Below, piece after piece: positions 16,285 through 25,072 of a stretch of DNA of 64,000 nucleotides (positions are counted from its first letter, which is position 1; every line of letters starts with the position of its first letter). The position numbers and the translations under genes are program-made. The stretch is taken from the NCBI RefSeq assembly GCF_022179445.1, contig NZ_BPQU01000024.1:24398-88397 (forward strand). Direction: 5' to 3'. Origin of the DNA: Methylobacterium mesophilicum. GTDB lineage: Bacteria; Pseudomonadota; Alphaproteobacteria; Rhizobiales; Beijerinckiaceae. Under the pieces are notes generated by a model. It did no database searches, had not been told where the DNA came from, and was given only the letters and a program-made list of their open reading frames with translations.

Positions 16285-17643
16285 ATGAACATCACGATGG
16301 TCGGGTCGGGCTATGTCGGGCTGGTCTCCGGGGCGTGCCTGGCCGATTTCGGCCACAGCGTCGTGTGCGTCGACACCAATCGCGACCGGATCGACGCGCT
16401 GAATGCCGGGCGGATCCCGATCTACGAGCCCGAGCTCGGTGCCCTCGTGGCGGAGAACGTCCGCCAGGGCCGGCTGTCCTTCGTCGCCGACCTGGAACTC
16501 GCCGTCGCGGAGGCAGACGCGGTGTTCATCGCGGTGGGGACACCCTCGCGGCGCGGCGACGGCTTCGCCGACCTGTCCTTCGTGTATCAGGCGGCCCGCA
16601 GCATCGCCCGGGCGCTGACCCGCTTCACCGTGGTGGTGACGAAGTCGACGGTCCCGGTGGGCACCGGCGACGAGGTCGAGCGGATCATCCGCGAGCTGCG
16701 GCCGGACGCCGACTTCGCCGTGGTGTCGAACCCGGAATTCCTGCGCGAGGGCGCGGCGATCTCCGACTTCAAGCGCCCGGACCGGATCGTGGTCGGCACC
16801 GAGGATCCCCGCGCCGAGGCGGTGATGCGCGAGGTCTACCGGCCGCTCTACCTCAACGAGGCGCCGATCCTGGTGACCTCGCGGCGCACCGCCGAGCTGA
16901 CGAAATACGCCGCCAACGCGTTCCTGGCCGCCAAGATCACCTTCATCAACGAGATCGCCGACCTCTGCGAGCAGGTCGGCGCCGACGTCCAGCAGGTCGC
17001 CCGCGGCATGGGGCTGGACAACCGGATCGGCGGCAAGTTCCTGCACGCGGGGCCGGGCTACGGCGGCTCGTGCTTCCCGAAGGACACGCTGGCGCTGGTC
17101 AAGACCGCCCAGGATGCCGGCACGCCGCTGCGGCTGGTCGAGACCGTGGTGGCGGTCAACGACCAGAGGAAGCGCGGCATGGCCCGCAAGGTGATCAAGG
17201 CCTGCGGCGGGGTCCGCGGCAAGACGGTCGCGGTGCTGGGGCTGACCTTCAAGCCGAACACCGACGACATGCGCGATGCGCCCGCGCTCGCGATCGTGGC
17301 CGGCCTGCAGGATGCCGGCGCCCATGTCCGCGCCTACGACCCGGAGGGGATGGAGCAGGCCCGGCCGCTCCTCCCGGGGGTGGACTTCGCGCAGGATGCC
17401 TACGCGTGCGCGGAGGGGGCGGACGCCCTGGTGATCGTCACCGAGTGGAACGCGTTCCGGGCGCTGGACCTGCCGCGGCTGCACGCCACGATGCGCACCC
17501 CGGTCCTGGTCGATCTGCGCAACGTCTACCGGCCCGAGGAGGCCCGGCTCCACGGGTTCGCCTATACCAGCGTCGGCCGCGCCGATGAGCCTGCCGCGTC
17601 CCGGGCCGAGCCCGCGGCCCGGCCGCTGCTGGCCGTCGGCTGA
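16285..17643 (+). CDS. ugd: UDP-glucose 6-dehydrogenase
   Basis: Oxidises UDP-glucose to UDP-glucuronate with two NAD+, supplying acidic sugar for exopolysaccharide. The 452-residue protein has GSGYVGLVSG (NAD-binding, residues 7-16), VGTPS, SNPEFLREGAAI, AELTKYAANAFLA and catalytic Cys263 in GPGYGGSCFPKD. VLGLTFKPNTDDMRDAP is the C-terminal UDP-binding region. ATG 16285 follows CGACGAGGCGAGC. A short Ala-rich tail of ~25 residues is not conserved. It is monocistronic, ending before a strong hairpin (17692-17738) and convergent with a LuxR-type regulator. Confidence 0.95.
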   Translation: MNITMVGSGYVGLVSGACLADFGHSVVCVDTNRDRIDALNAGRIPIYEPELGALVAENVRQGRLSFVADLELAVAEADAVFIAVGTPSRRGDGFADLSFVYQAARSIARALTRFTVVVTKSTVPVGTGDEVERIIRELRPDADFAVVSNPEFLREGAAISDFKRPDRIVVGTEDPRAEAVMREVYRPLYLNEAPILVTSRRTAELTKYAANAFLAAKITFINEIADLCEQVGADVQQVARGMGLDNRIGGKFLHAGPGYGGSCFPKDTLALVKTAQDAGTPLRLVETVVAVNDQRKRGMARKVIKACGGVRGKTVAVLGLTFKPNTDDMRDAPALAIVAGLQDAGAHVRAYDPEGMEQARPLLPGVDFAQDAYACAEGADALVIVTEWNAFRALDLPRLHATMRTPVLVDLRNVYRPEEARLHGFAYTSVGRADEPAASRAEPAARPLLAVG

Positions 17644-17661
17644 GGCGGCCACCGTCTGGAA

Positions 17662-17685
17662 CCGGCCGCCCCGCGGGGCGGCCGG
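17662..17685. repeat. 24-bp GC palindrome downstream of ugd
   Basis: CCGGCCGCCCCG and its exact complement CGGGGCGGCCGG meet without a spacer. It lies 19 bp after the ugd stop, just before the larger hairpin, and may contribute to transcript ending or stability. Confidence 0.4.
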
Positions 17686-17691
17686 CTCAAA

Positions 17692-17738
17692 ACAGAGCGC
17701 CGTGCCCGATCGCGGATGGATCGGGCACGGCGCTCTGT
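17692..17738. terminator. Bidirectional terminator between ugd and the LuxR-type regulator
   Basis: A 20-bp perfect stem: ACAGAGCGCCGTGCCCGATC (17692-17711) pairs with 17719-17738, with a 7-nt loop. It sits between two convergent genes. Only a short A run flanks the left side, so termination may rest on stem strength rather than a U tract. Confidence 0.75.
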
Positions 17739-17763
17739 CGGGGCCGTCGCGGCCGGGCGGCGG

Positions 17764-18591
17764 TCAGGCCGCGGGGGCCTTCATGGCGGCCAGGCTCGAA
17801 TCCTCGCGCAGGAAGTACTTGTTGGTCAGGTACGCGACCTCGGTGCGGTTCTTCGCCTTCAACTTCTTCATGATGTTGCGGACGTGAACCTTCACCGTGC
17901 TCTCGCACATGTTCAACTCGTAGGCGATGATCTTGTTCGGCGTGCCCTTGCGCAGGGCCCGGGCGACGCAGAGCTGGCGCGGGGAGAAGATCTCGTCCTC
18001 GCCGGGCTCGACCGGCTCCTCGACCTTGATGCTGGCGAGAAGCGGGAACAGGCACTCCGCCGGGATGTAGACGCCGCCCGCCTGGACGAGCTGGAGCGCC
18101 TGCAGGGCGATGTCGACCGACGTCGTGGTCGGGATGTAGCCCTTCACCCCGAGCTTGATGGTCCGCACGATCTGGTCGAGGTTCTCCCCGTCCGAGATGA
18201 CCGCGACCGGGGGCGCGTCGACCTCGCCCTGCAGCAGGGCCAGCTCGCGGGTGACCTCGGCCCACTCGGTCTCGGACAGGTTGCCGTCCGGCCGGCACAG
18301 CACGACCACGTTGGCGGCCGCGAACGGGGTCTGGCGCTTCCAGGACTCGATGTCCGGGAACACCTCGAACACGGTGTCCTTGTCGGCCTCCCGGAGGGAC
18401 GCGGCCAGGCATCGACCGACGAGTTGCCGGCGATCGATGATCACGATGCGGTTCGTGCGGACCAGGGTGGGGTCCCGCTGCTCGATGACGGCGGAACCGT
18501 CACCGCCCTGCGCTCCCGGAAAGCCGCTGCGGCTCCTGGGACTATCCCGCTCAACGATGACGCGCTCGTCTCGAGTACCAAGACTGGCCAT
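17764..18591 (-). CDS. LuxR-family transcriptional regulator with degenerate receiver
   Basis: A 275-residue DNA-binding regulator. Residues ~47-165 resemble a response-regulator receiver (IVIIDRRQLVGRCLAASL, then VAVISDGENL and VKGYIPTTTSVDIALQAL). At the phosphoacceptor position, however, it reads VVVLCRPDGNL, with no aspartate where phosphorylation normally occurs. Residues ~205-256 are a LuxR/NarL helix-turn-helix (FSPRQLCVARALRKGTPNKI, STVKVHVRNIMKKL). The start at 18591 has a near-perfect AAAGGAGGTAA site. Between ugd and the ExoP/GT4 block it is a plausible controller of exopolysaccharide genes. A long gene-free stretch lies upstream. Confidence 0.85.
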   Translation of the reverse strand: MASLGTRDERVIVERDSPRSRSGFPGAQGGDGSAVIEQRDPTLVRTNRIVIIDRRQLVGRCLAASLREADKDTVFEVFPDIESWKRQTPFAAANVVVLCRPDGNLSETEWAEVTRELALLQGEVDAPPVAVISDGENLDQIVRTIKLGVKGYIPTTTSVDIALQALQLVQAGGVYIPAECLFPLLASIKVEEPVEPGEDEIFSPRQLCVARALRKGTPNKIIAYELNMCESTVKVHVRNIMKKLKAKNRTEVAYLTNKYFLREDSSLAAMKAPAA

Positions 18592-18910
18592 AGGAAGTTA
18601 CCTCCTTTCGCAGGAAGCCCGTTGTCAGGCGAGGGCGCGGAAACCCACGAACTCGCCGTCGACATGACACTGGCGGATTGCGATCTGTTCGGCGCCTTAT
18701 TGGATGGCTCTCGATGACCGTGGATATAATGCTAACTTTCGTAAAATCAGCTGTAAATACCCTATCTGCTCCGGTTTGATTAAATTTCTACGCATATCAA
18801 AACAGTCACAAACTACGTACGTAGCTACTGACGCAGTGGCGGCCGGTGCGGATCGTAGATCGCGTCCCGCATTCGTGCGGTCTTCTGGTGTCTGTTTCGG
18901 TTCATTGCGA

Positions 18911-18947
18911 CCGATCGACCGTATCTGGGTGGTCGATCGGAAGTTTT
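18911..18947 (+). terminator. Orphan intrinsic-terminator-like hairpin
   Basis: CCGATCGACC (18911-18920) pairs perfectly with GGTCGATCGG (18931-18940) across a 10-nt loop and is followed by AAGTTTTTAG, giving a run of five T on the plus strand. No plus-strand gene precedes it, so it would end an unannotated transcript. It could instead be a regulator-binding palindrome (GATCGACC half-sites). Confidence 0.5.
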
Positions 18948-18967
18948 TAGCAACCAAAAGACCGAAA

Positions 18968-18995
18968 CGCCGCGGTGGCTATTTCCGCCGCGGCG
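18968..18995. repeat. GC-rich hairpin
   Basis: CGCCGCGGTGG (18968-18978) and CCGCCGCGGCG (18985-18995) form an 11-bp stem with one G-T pair and a 6-nt loop (CTATTT). It lies 21 bp after the T-run of the terminator-like hairpin. Confidence 0.4.
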
Positions 18996-19554
18996 GCCCG
19001 CCGGCTCGGGGATCGGATTCCGGCGCCGGATGCGGCCTTGGCCAAATTGTTTAGCCTATTCGACCGATGTCTAATTGCCCCGCCTATCTCGCGCTCCAGC
19101 GCGGTGGCGAATCCAGTTTTCGTCGCTGAAACTGTGTTGAGGGACTGATTTTGTAGACATGATGACGGTTTGGGGGCTCGAACCGCTCGTCCGGCGGCGA
19201 ATCACCCCCGAATCAGGGCTTTCGGAGGCCGGCAAGCCGCATCCTGAGCCGATCGATTCGCGTGCCCGCGGGCGTGCCCGTCGGAACTACGTAACCCGGG
19301 CCGCCCGATCCGGGCGCACCGGGTCCGCTGAGGGCTCCGCAAGTTCGAGGCAGTCTCACGTCCATAGCGCGACAGGCCCCTTGTCCCGCAGCGGGAGGCA
19401 ACCCGCACGACCTCCTGCGCCCGTGTCGGCCCGCCGGATGTGTGAGTCCGTCAGCATCCCGTCGCGGGGTGGACGATGCGCCCGAATTCGGGCTTGGCCC
19501 GCGTCAGGCGGCGCGGCCCGGCCCGTTGAGCCGCGCGCCCCGCGAAAAAGCCAG

Positions 19555-20718
19555 TCAGGCGACCCGGGCGAGCAGGTCGCGCATGCCGTGGACGTCGACG
19601 AAGTCCGAGATCGCCCGGGTGGCGAGCCGGCCGTGCATCGCCGCGTAGGTCGCGCCGTCGAGGCCGCGCAGGAACGCGATGACGGCGTCCTCGAGCGGTT
19701 CCGGGAAGGCCCAGCCGAGCTGCTCGGCCACCGCGTAGCGGCCCGTGGCGGTCTCGGCGCGCGCCAGCGTCAGCGCCCCGCACAGGCCGCCCTCATAGAG
19801 CCGGTTCGGCAGCAGCCAGTCCGAGTTCAGGCCGTCATCCAAGTAATCGACCGCCCAGCTGAAGTGCACGCCGCCGTAGATGTCGGGCAACTCGCCCGGA
19901 TTGGCGTAGGGGCCGCGGAACGACATGTTCGGATGCCGGCGCAGCGTCTCCGCGAAGGTCTGCGGGTCGATATCCTCCTCCGAGAGCCGGCCGGCGATCA
20001 CGATCCGCACCGCGTCGCCCAGCGCCCGCGCCACCGCCGCCAGGATGGTCAGGCTCCGGCGGCAGCGCAGGGTGCCGAACCAGCCGATGACCCAGGGCGG
20101 CCCGGCCCTGCGGTCGCGGTCGATCCGGTGCGCCACCTCGGCGAGGCGGTGCGCCATGACCTTGTTCTCGAGGAGGTGCCACGGGCCCGAAAAGCCCTGG
20201 ACCGGCCCGAAGTAGCGCCCCACGAAGTCCGGCGCGCTGACCACCAGGAGCGCGCTGCGGCCCAGGATCCAGCGTTCCACCGCCCGGGCGACCCGCCCGA
20301 CCCGGTCCGGCCGCACCATCAGGCGCTGGATGTCGAGCACCTCGTAGACCAGCGGCGCCCGGCCGCCCGCGAGCCGGGTCGAGGCCCAGGCCACCAGCGC
20401 CATGTCGAGGTTGCGCACGTAGACCACGTCCGCGGCGCGCAGGTCCCGCCACCGGGCGAGCGCCCGGACGATCCCGAGAGCGAGCATCGGGAGACGCCGT
20501 CCGTAATGCCGGTCCACGGTCTGCCCGAGCGGCACCACGTCGCCGGCGATCCCGGGATCGGCGAGGCCGACCCGCGCCCGCACGAACATGTACTCGACCA
20601 CCGACCAGCCGGTCTCCCGGATGGCGCCGACCCGCTTCCGGATCGTCGGCTCGATCCGGTCGTGGCCGAAGAAGGCGACCCGGCCGAGCACTGCGGTTTC
20701 AGGCTGGGGCTGCATCAT
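19555..20718 (-). CDS. Glycosyltransferase family 4-like protein
   Basis: A 387-residue GT-B fold glycosyltransferase. RVAFFGHDRIEPTIRKRVGAI begins the acceptor domain. WVIGWFGTLRCRRSLTIL starts the donor-binding domain, followed by IVIAGRLSEEDIDPQTFAE and YGGVHFSWAVDYLDDGLN. LPNRLYEGGLCGALTLA is the position where GT4 enzymes carry the EG(G/x)xCG nucleotide-sugar motif. ATG 20718 is followed by a second ATG; GTG 20730 is a further option and none has a strong ribosome site. It is downstream of the ExoP-like gene on the same strand (gap ~210 bp) and probably acts in the same pathway. Confidence 0.8.
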   Translation of the reverse strand: MMQPQPETAVLGRVAFFGHDRIEPTIRKRVGAIRETGWSVVEYMFVRARVGLADPGIAGDVVPLGQTVDRHYGRRLPMLALGIVRALARWRDLRAADVVYVRNLDMALVAWASTRLAGGRAPLVYEVLDIQRLMVRPDRVGRVARAVERWILGRSALLVVSAPDFVGRYFGPVQGFSGPWHLLENKVMAHRLAEVAHRIDRDRRAGPPWVIGWFGTLRCRRSLTILAAVARALGDAVRIVIAGRLSEEDIDPQTFAETLRRHPNMSFRGPYANPGELPDIYGGVHFSWAVDYLDDGLNSDWLLPNRLYEGGLCGALTLARAETATGRYAVAEQLGWAFPEPLEDAVIAFLRGLDGATYAAMHGRLATRAISDFVDVHGMRDLLARVA

Positions 20719-20929
20719 GGCGTGCCGCACCCGGCTTCATGGACACAGGACGGACGCTGGCCCCTTGGCCTCCCAGCGATCCCCCTGATCGGGCACGGGT
20801 GTGAGCCCGTCGGTCGCTTGCCCCACGCGTTGCGATGCGACGAACGCCGGAGCGGCCGCGGACGGGCTTGCGCGCCGCACCCGTTCAGCCTTCCCTGCGC
20901 CGGCGAACCCGACGCCGCGCGGAACACCG

Positions 20930-23338
20930 TCACGCGGAGGCTCCTGCATCCGTCGCCTCGGCGCCCGGGCGGCGGCGCCAGGACCGGGCGGCCCGGGGCT
21001 GGGCGGACGGCCGCATCGCGGCGGCGCGGCGGACCAGGGCGTCCACCAGGGTGCCGCGCCGGACCGCCGGCGTGGCGTTGGTCTTGTTGAGCACGACGCC
21101 CAGGACGGTGCAGCCGCTCGATTCCAGGTCCTGGACGGCCGCGATCACGTCGTCGATGTTGGTCTTGCCCGCCTCGGCCACGAGGATCACCCCGTCCAGC
21201 ATGTCGAGGAGCGGCCGCAGGGTCGGCAGATCGTCGGCCGAGGGCAGGTCCACCACGATGCGGTCGAGGTTGGTGCGCTCGTCGCGGACCAGGCTGGCGA
21301 TCGCCTCCGGGGTCATCAGGTCGCTGAAATGCGGGTCGCCCGGGTGGAGGCTGCCGCAGGCGAGCAGGCGGACGTCCCCGGGCTGGGGCCGGACGGCCTC
21401 CTCGGCGCAGCAGCGGCCGGCGAGGACGTCGAGGAGCCCGCGCTGGTCGGAGGCCTGGCTGAGCCGCGACAGGGTCGCCTGCCGCACGTCGGCGTCGATC
21501 AGCAGGATCCGGCTCGCGGAGGCCGCGCGCGACCGGGCGAGCAGCTGGCTGAAGTTGCTCGCGAAGGTGGTCTTGCCGGTGCCGGCCCCGACCGAGGTCA
21601 CCCCGATGGCGAAGACCGGGCCGCGGCGGTCGTTGCCGATCAGGTGCGACTTCAGGCTGTGCAGCCGCTCGACGAAGATCGATTGCGGCATGTACCGCAC
21701 CGCGCCGGCCTTGAACGCCTCGACGCTGGCCGGCCGCAGGGCCTCGTCGGCGTGGCTCTGCGCCAGCGCCAGGGCGGCCCGGTAGCCCGGCTCGCGCCGC
21801 AGCTCGGGGAGGGCGGCCAGGCAGGACAGGCCCTGGCCGGTGATCTGCCCGGGCGACCGCAGGGTCCGGTCGAACCAGTGCCGCGCGAAGGCGGCGCTGA
21901 CGCCGAGGCCGGCCCCGACCAGCATGCCGAGCATCACGATCAGGCCGCCGCGCGGCGCGCTCGGGCGCTCCGGGACGGTGGCCGGGGTGATCACGTGCGC
22001 GGAGGGCTGCGGGTAGGATTGCTGGTTGACCGCGTCGATGTAGCGGCTGAGCAGGTTCGTGTAGATCTGGTCGTAGGTCTCGGCCGCCCGGTCGAGCTCC
22101 TTCGCCTTCACCCGCGCCTCGCTGGTCACCAGCGTCTTCGAGATCAGCGCGTCGAAGGACGCCGACATGCTGTCCTCGCGGGCCTTGGCGACCTCGTAGT
22201 CCCGGTCCAGGGAGGCGGCGAGGCGCTCCAGTTCGGCCCGCAGGGATTGCTTGGCCGCCAGCACGTCCTTCTGGATCGCCGTGACCGCGTCGTGGTCGGG
22301 GCCGAGGCGGCGCTTCAGGTCGTCGGCGCGCTGCACCAGGTCGACATACTGCTTGCGCAGCTGGATGATCACCGTGTCCTTGAAGGCCTCGGTGATGCCG
22401 GGATCGGCGATATCGGAGGCCAGCAGCGCGCGGATCTGGTCGCGGGTCGAGCGGGCGTCCACGGTCCTGGACCGGGCGGAGGCGACCGCGGTGTTGAGTT
22501 CCTCCAGCTGCTGCTCGCCCACGAGGCCGCGCTTGCCGAGATCGATGATGGCGTGCTCGGCCTTGTAGGTCTGGGCCTCGCGGGAGGCCGCGCTGGCGCG
22601 CTGCTGCATCTCCTTCAGCCGCGGCAGGATCCACTCGCCGGCGACCTTCCAGATCTGCGACCGGTTCTCCAACTGCGTGGCCACGTAGGCGTCCGCCACC
22701 GCGTTGGCGACGGCGGCCGCGGTCGTGGGGTTGTCGAGGCTGTAGCCGACCTCGATGACGTAGGCCGCGCCGATGCGGGCGGCTTCCAGGTTCTCCCGCA
22801 CGGTCGCGGCCTGGCGCTCGTCCGGACCCACCGCGACGCCCGGCTTGGGAGCGGGGGAGAGGCCGATCAGGCCGGCGACGAACAGCTTGACCGCGCCGAT
22901 GCCCTCCCGGACCCGCGCCACCAGCGGGTGCGGCGGCACCGACAGGTCCTGCGTCGGCGCCAGGCCGAGCCGGTGCACCGCGGCCAGGGCGATCTTCTCG
23001 GAGCGGATGTACTCGACCTGGCTCTCGACCTCGGGGATCTCCAGGGGGGTCGCGGCGCCGGGCGTGTCGCGGGCCGTGACCGGGCTCGACCGGCTCTCGA
23101 TGTAGACCCGCGCCCTGGCGGTGTAGATCGACGGTGCGGTGGCGACGTAGATGATCGCGGCGATCAGCCCGACGCCGCTAAGCGCCAGGATCGACCGCCA
23201 GTTCCGCCGCATGATCGTCAGGATCGCGACCTGGGAATCGGGATCGGGCGTCCGCGGCGCGTCCCGCCACGGCCTGCCGGCGCCGGTGCCCACGGGGTCG
23301 GCCCGCAGGAAGGCCGCGCTGGTCGAGTGTCTGTTCAT
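20930..23338 (-). CDS. Wzz/ExoP-like polysaccharide copolymerase with cytoplasmic ATPase domain
   Basis: An 802-residue inner-membrane protein controlling exopolysaccharide chain length and export. An N-terminal helix (ILALSGVGLIAAIIYVATAP) is followed by a Wzz-type domain (IYTARARVYIESR), a long coiled-coil periplasmic section and a second helix (GGLIVMLGMLVGAGLGVSAA). The C-terminal BY-kinase-like ATPase has Walker A GAGTGKTTFASN, Walker A' LLIDADVRQATL and IVVDLPSADDLPTL. Unlike true tyrosine autokinases it ends in an Arg/Ala-rich tail with no tyrosine cluster. ATG 23338 follows GAGGGACACGCC. It lies downstream of the ExoF-like gene with a 137-bp gap. Confidence 0.9.
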   Translation of the reverse strand: MNRHSTSAAFLRADPVGTGAGRPWRDAPRTPDPDSQVAILTIMRRNWRSILALSGVGLIAAIIYVATAPSIYTARARVYIESRSSPVTARDTPGAATPLEIPEVESQVEYIRSEKIALAAVHRLGLAPTQDLSVPPHPLVARVREGIGAVKLFVAGLIGLSPAPKPGVAVGPDERQAATVRENLEAARIGAAYVIEVGYSLDNPTTAAAVANAVADAYVATQLENRSQIWKVAGEWILPRLKEMQQRASAASREAQTYKAEHAIIDLGKRGLVGEQQLEELNTAVASARSRTVDARSTRDQIRALLASDIADPGITEAFKDTVIIQLRKQYVDLVQRADDLKRRLGPDHDAVTAIQKDVLAAKQSLRAELERLAASLDRDYEVAKAREDSMSASFDALISKTLVTSEARVKAKELDRAAETYDQIYTNLLSRYIDAVNQQSYPQPSAHVITPATVPERPSAPRGGLIVMLGMLVGAGLGVSAAFARHWFDRTLRSPGQITGQGLSCLAALPELRREPGYRAALALAQSHADEALRPASVEAFKAGAVRYMPQSIFVERLHSLKSHLIGNDRRGPVFAIGVTSVGAGTGKTTFASNFSQLLARSRAASASRILLIDADVRQATLSRLSQASDQRGLLDVLAGRCCAEEAVRPQPGDVRLLACGSLHPGDPHFSDLMTPEAIASLVRDERTNLDRIVVDLPSADDLPTLRPLLDMLDGVILVAEAGKTNIDDVIAAVQDLESSGCTVLGVVLNKTNATPAVRRGTLVDALVRRAAAMRPSAQPRAARSWRRRPGAEATDAGASA

Positions 23339-23475
23339 GGCGTGTCCCTCACCGGGGCGGGGTTTGCGCATCGTCTCGGATCCCGGATCCTGAACGACGG
23401 GCTAAGCGTTTGTTCTGGAATGATTTTTCCCGAAGGCCCGCGGTCGCCGTCCGGCGCGATGGGCATCCGGTGGCG

Positions 23476-24807
23476 TCAGTTCTGGCCGGCGCCGTCGCCG
23501 ATCCCCCGCATGGCGGGGTCCGGCTTGAGCACCACCTCCACGACGTCGCCCGGCTGGAGCTCCATGTCCTCGGCGGCGTCGACCGCGCTCGGGGTGGTGC
23601 TGTTGGGGCGGAAGACGGCGATCGAAGCCCGGGCGCGGCTGCCGGACAGGAGCTGGCTGCGCAGGGCGCCGGTATAGACCAGCTTGTCGTTGATGCTGTT
23701 CAGGCGCGAGCGGAGCGCGGTCAGGTTGTCTTCCGAGACCTGCAGCTTCTCCATGGCGTCCAGGGCCTGCTGGTCGTCGACCCGTTCGAGCTTGCGGGTC
23801 AGCTCGCCCTTGTCGCGCTCCAGCTGCGCCACCTGGACGGTGGTCTGGAGCGCCCGGGTCGAGGACAGCAGCACCGCCCGGCGGGCATCCGTCAGCCGCG
23901 TCGTCACGACGGCGCCGCGCTGGAACAGCGCCCGCACCGCGTCGTAGTCGTCGGCGTCGGCGGTGACGCCCTCCTTCTCCTTGGCCTGCTGCTCGGTCAG
24001 GCTGACGAGCTGGTTCTGGGAGCGGGTCAGCGCGCGCTGCAGGTGCTCCTTCTCCTTGGCGACGTCGGACATCTGCACGCGCAGCTGCTGCTCGGCGAGC
24101 TTCTGCGCGACGCTCGCCCGGACCGGCGGGACGTTCGGGTCCGCCCCGGCCGGCGCCGCCTTGTCGGCCCGTGCCGCCGCGATGACCGCCTTGAGCCGCC
24201 AGACGTTGGCGCTCTCGCGGGCGATGCTCGCCCAGACGCTGTCGTACTCGGCGCGCAGGTTGGCGCTCTCGACGACCGGGTTCTCCATCCGGAAGCGCAG
24301 CAGGTTGTAGCCGCCCGCCAGCGCCACCGCCTGCCGGACGGTCATGCCCGGATGGAACGGGTGCTCGCCCTGCTTGGTCACGTCGCCGCTCAGGTAGACC
24401 GGCTGGTACTTCGCGATCCGCACCCCGATCTCGTCGGGCTCGATCACGGCGATCGATTCCTTGCCCTCCGCGTTGCGCTGCCGCACCGCCTTGGCCGGCA
24501 GCGCCTTCTGCAGGGTCTTGCGGAACTCCGAGACCGTCAGCCCGACCGCCGGCACCTCGCCGAGAAGCGGCACCATGACGGTGCCGTCGATCCCGACCGT
24601 GGCCTCCTGCTTGAACCCGGGAATGCTGAGCGCCGTCACCTCGAGGGAATCGCCCGCCGCGATCCGGTATTCGGCGAAGGCCGGCTGCGCGGCCAGCGTC
24701 AGCAGGATCGCGGCGCTCGCTGCGAAGACTCTTCGCAGCGACGCGCCGCTGCGGACGGGCTTACCTGCGAAGACCTCGGGACAGGCCGGATGGGACCAGG
24801 TGTTCAA
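23476..24807 (-). CDS. ExoF-like polysaccharide export protein
   Basis: A 443-residue periplasmic/outer-membrane export component. A basic N-terminus and hydrophobic stretch (RRVFAASAAILLTLAAQPAFA) form a signal peptide ending near residue 45. The Poly_export domain follows (EYRIAAGDSLEVTALSIPGF, VPLLGEVPAVGLTVSEFRKT). An SLBB-type part (YLSGDVTKQGEHPFHPGMTV) and a long coiled-coil region come next, then a C-terminal ELQPGDVVEVVL loop. There is no lipobox cysteine, unlike Wza. The start appears to be TTG 24807 after AAGGGACGACGCG; an out-of-frame ATG nearby gives only a short peptide. It is divergent from the 25073 operon. Confidence 0.87.
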   Translation of the reverse strand: MNTWSHPACPEVFAGKPVRSGASLRRVFAASAAILLTLAAQPAFAEYRIAAGDSLEVTALSIPGFKQEATVGIDGTVMVPLLGEVPAVGLTVSEFRKTLQKALPAKAVRQRNAEGKESIAVIEPDEIGVRIAKYQPVYLSGDVTKQGEHPFHPGMTVRQAVALAGGYNLLRFRMENPVVESANLRAEYDSVWASIARESANVWRLKAVIAAARADKAAPAGADPNVPPVRASVAQKLAEQQLRVQMSDVAKEKEHLQRALTRSQNQLVSLTEQQAKEKEGVTADADDYDAVRALFQRGAVVTTRLTDARRAVLLSSTRALQTTVQVAQLERDKGELTRKLERVDDQQALDAMEKLQVSEDNLTALRSRLNSINDKLVYTGALRSQLLSGSRARASIAVFRPNSTTPSAVDAAEDMELQPGDVVEVVLKPDPAMRGIGDGAGQN

Positions 24808-25072
24808 CGCGTCGTCCCTTCATGCTCGGGCACAGCTCAGCCTGCATGATGCGCAGCGGCGCAGTTCGCCGGGACTCGTCCAAAAGGAGGCCGGCGTTCC
24901 GCTTCGGCGCGGCGCCTTGCGCCTTTCGAGGTAGGCCCCCGGGGGCCGCGCCGCCCCGGGGAAGCGCGGTGCGCCTTTCGGGGGAGGACCGGTATCGAAA
25001 GCCTGGGTTCCCGATCGTCCGCAGGTCCGCGCAGTTTTGCCGCACAGAAGTTCGGCAAAAGGAGCTGCGGGG

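Larger units (their letters stand above)
18592..19554. other. Gene-free region of about 0.96 kb upstream of the LuxR-type regulator
   Basis: No credible ORF is visible. It starts with the strong ribosome binding site of the regulator, then has an AT-rich stretch (18710-18830). It also contains two hairpins: a terminator-like one at 18911-18947 (plus orientation) and a GC-rich one at 18968-18995. A further AT-rich, possible promoter patch lies at 19110-19165. Its length and hairpins suit complex regulation or a small RNA. Confidence 0.5.

Noticed and set aside
19159..21090. Plus-strand open frame over the gene-free region and the GT4 gene
   Set aside because: Translation is Arg/Pro-rich with no domain; the minus-strand GT4 protein is convincing and the upstream part has no protein character.
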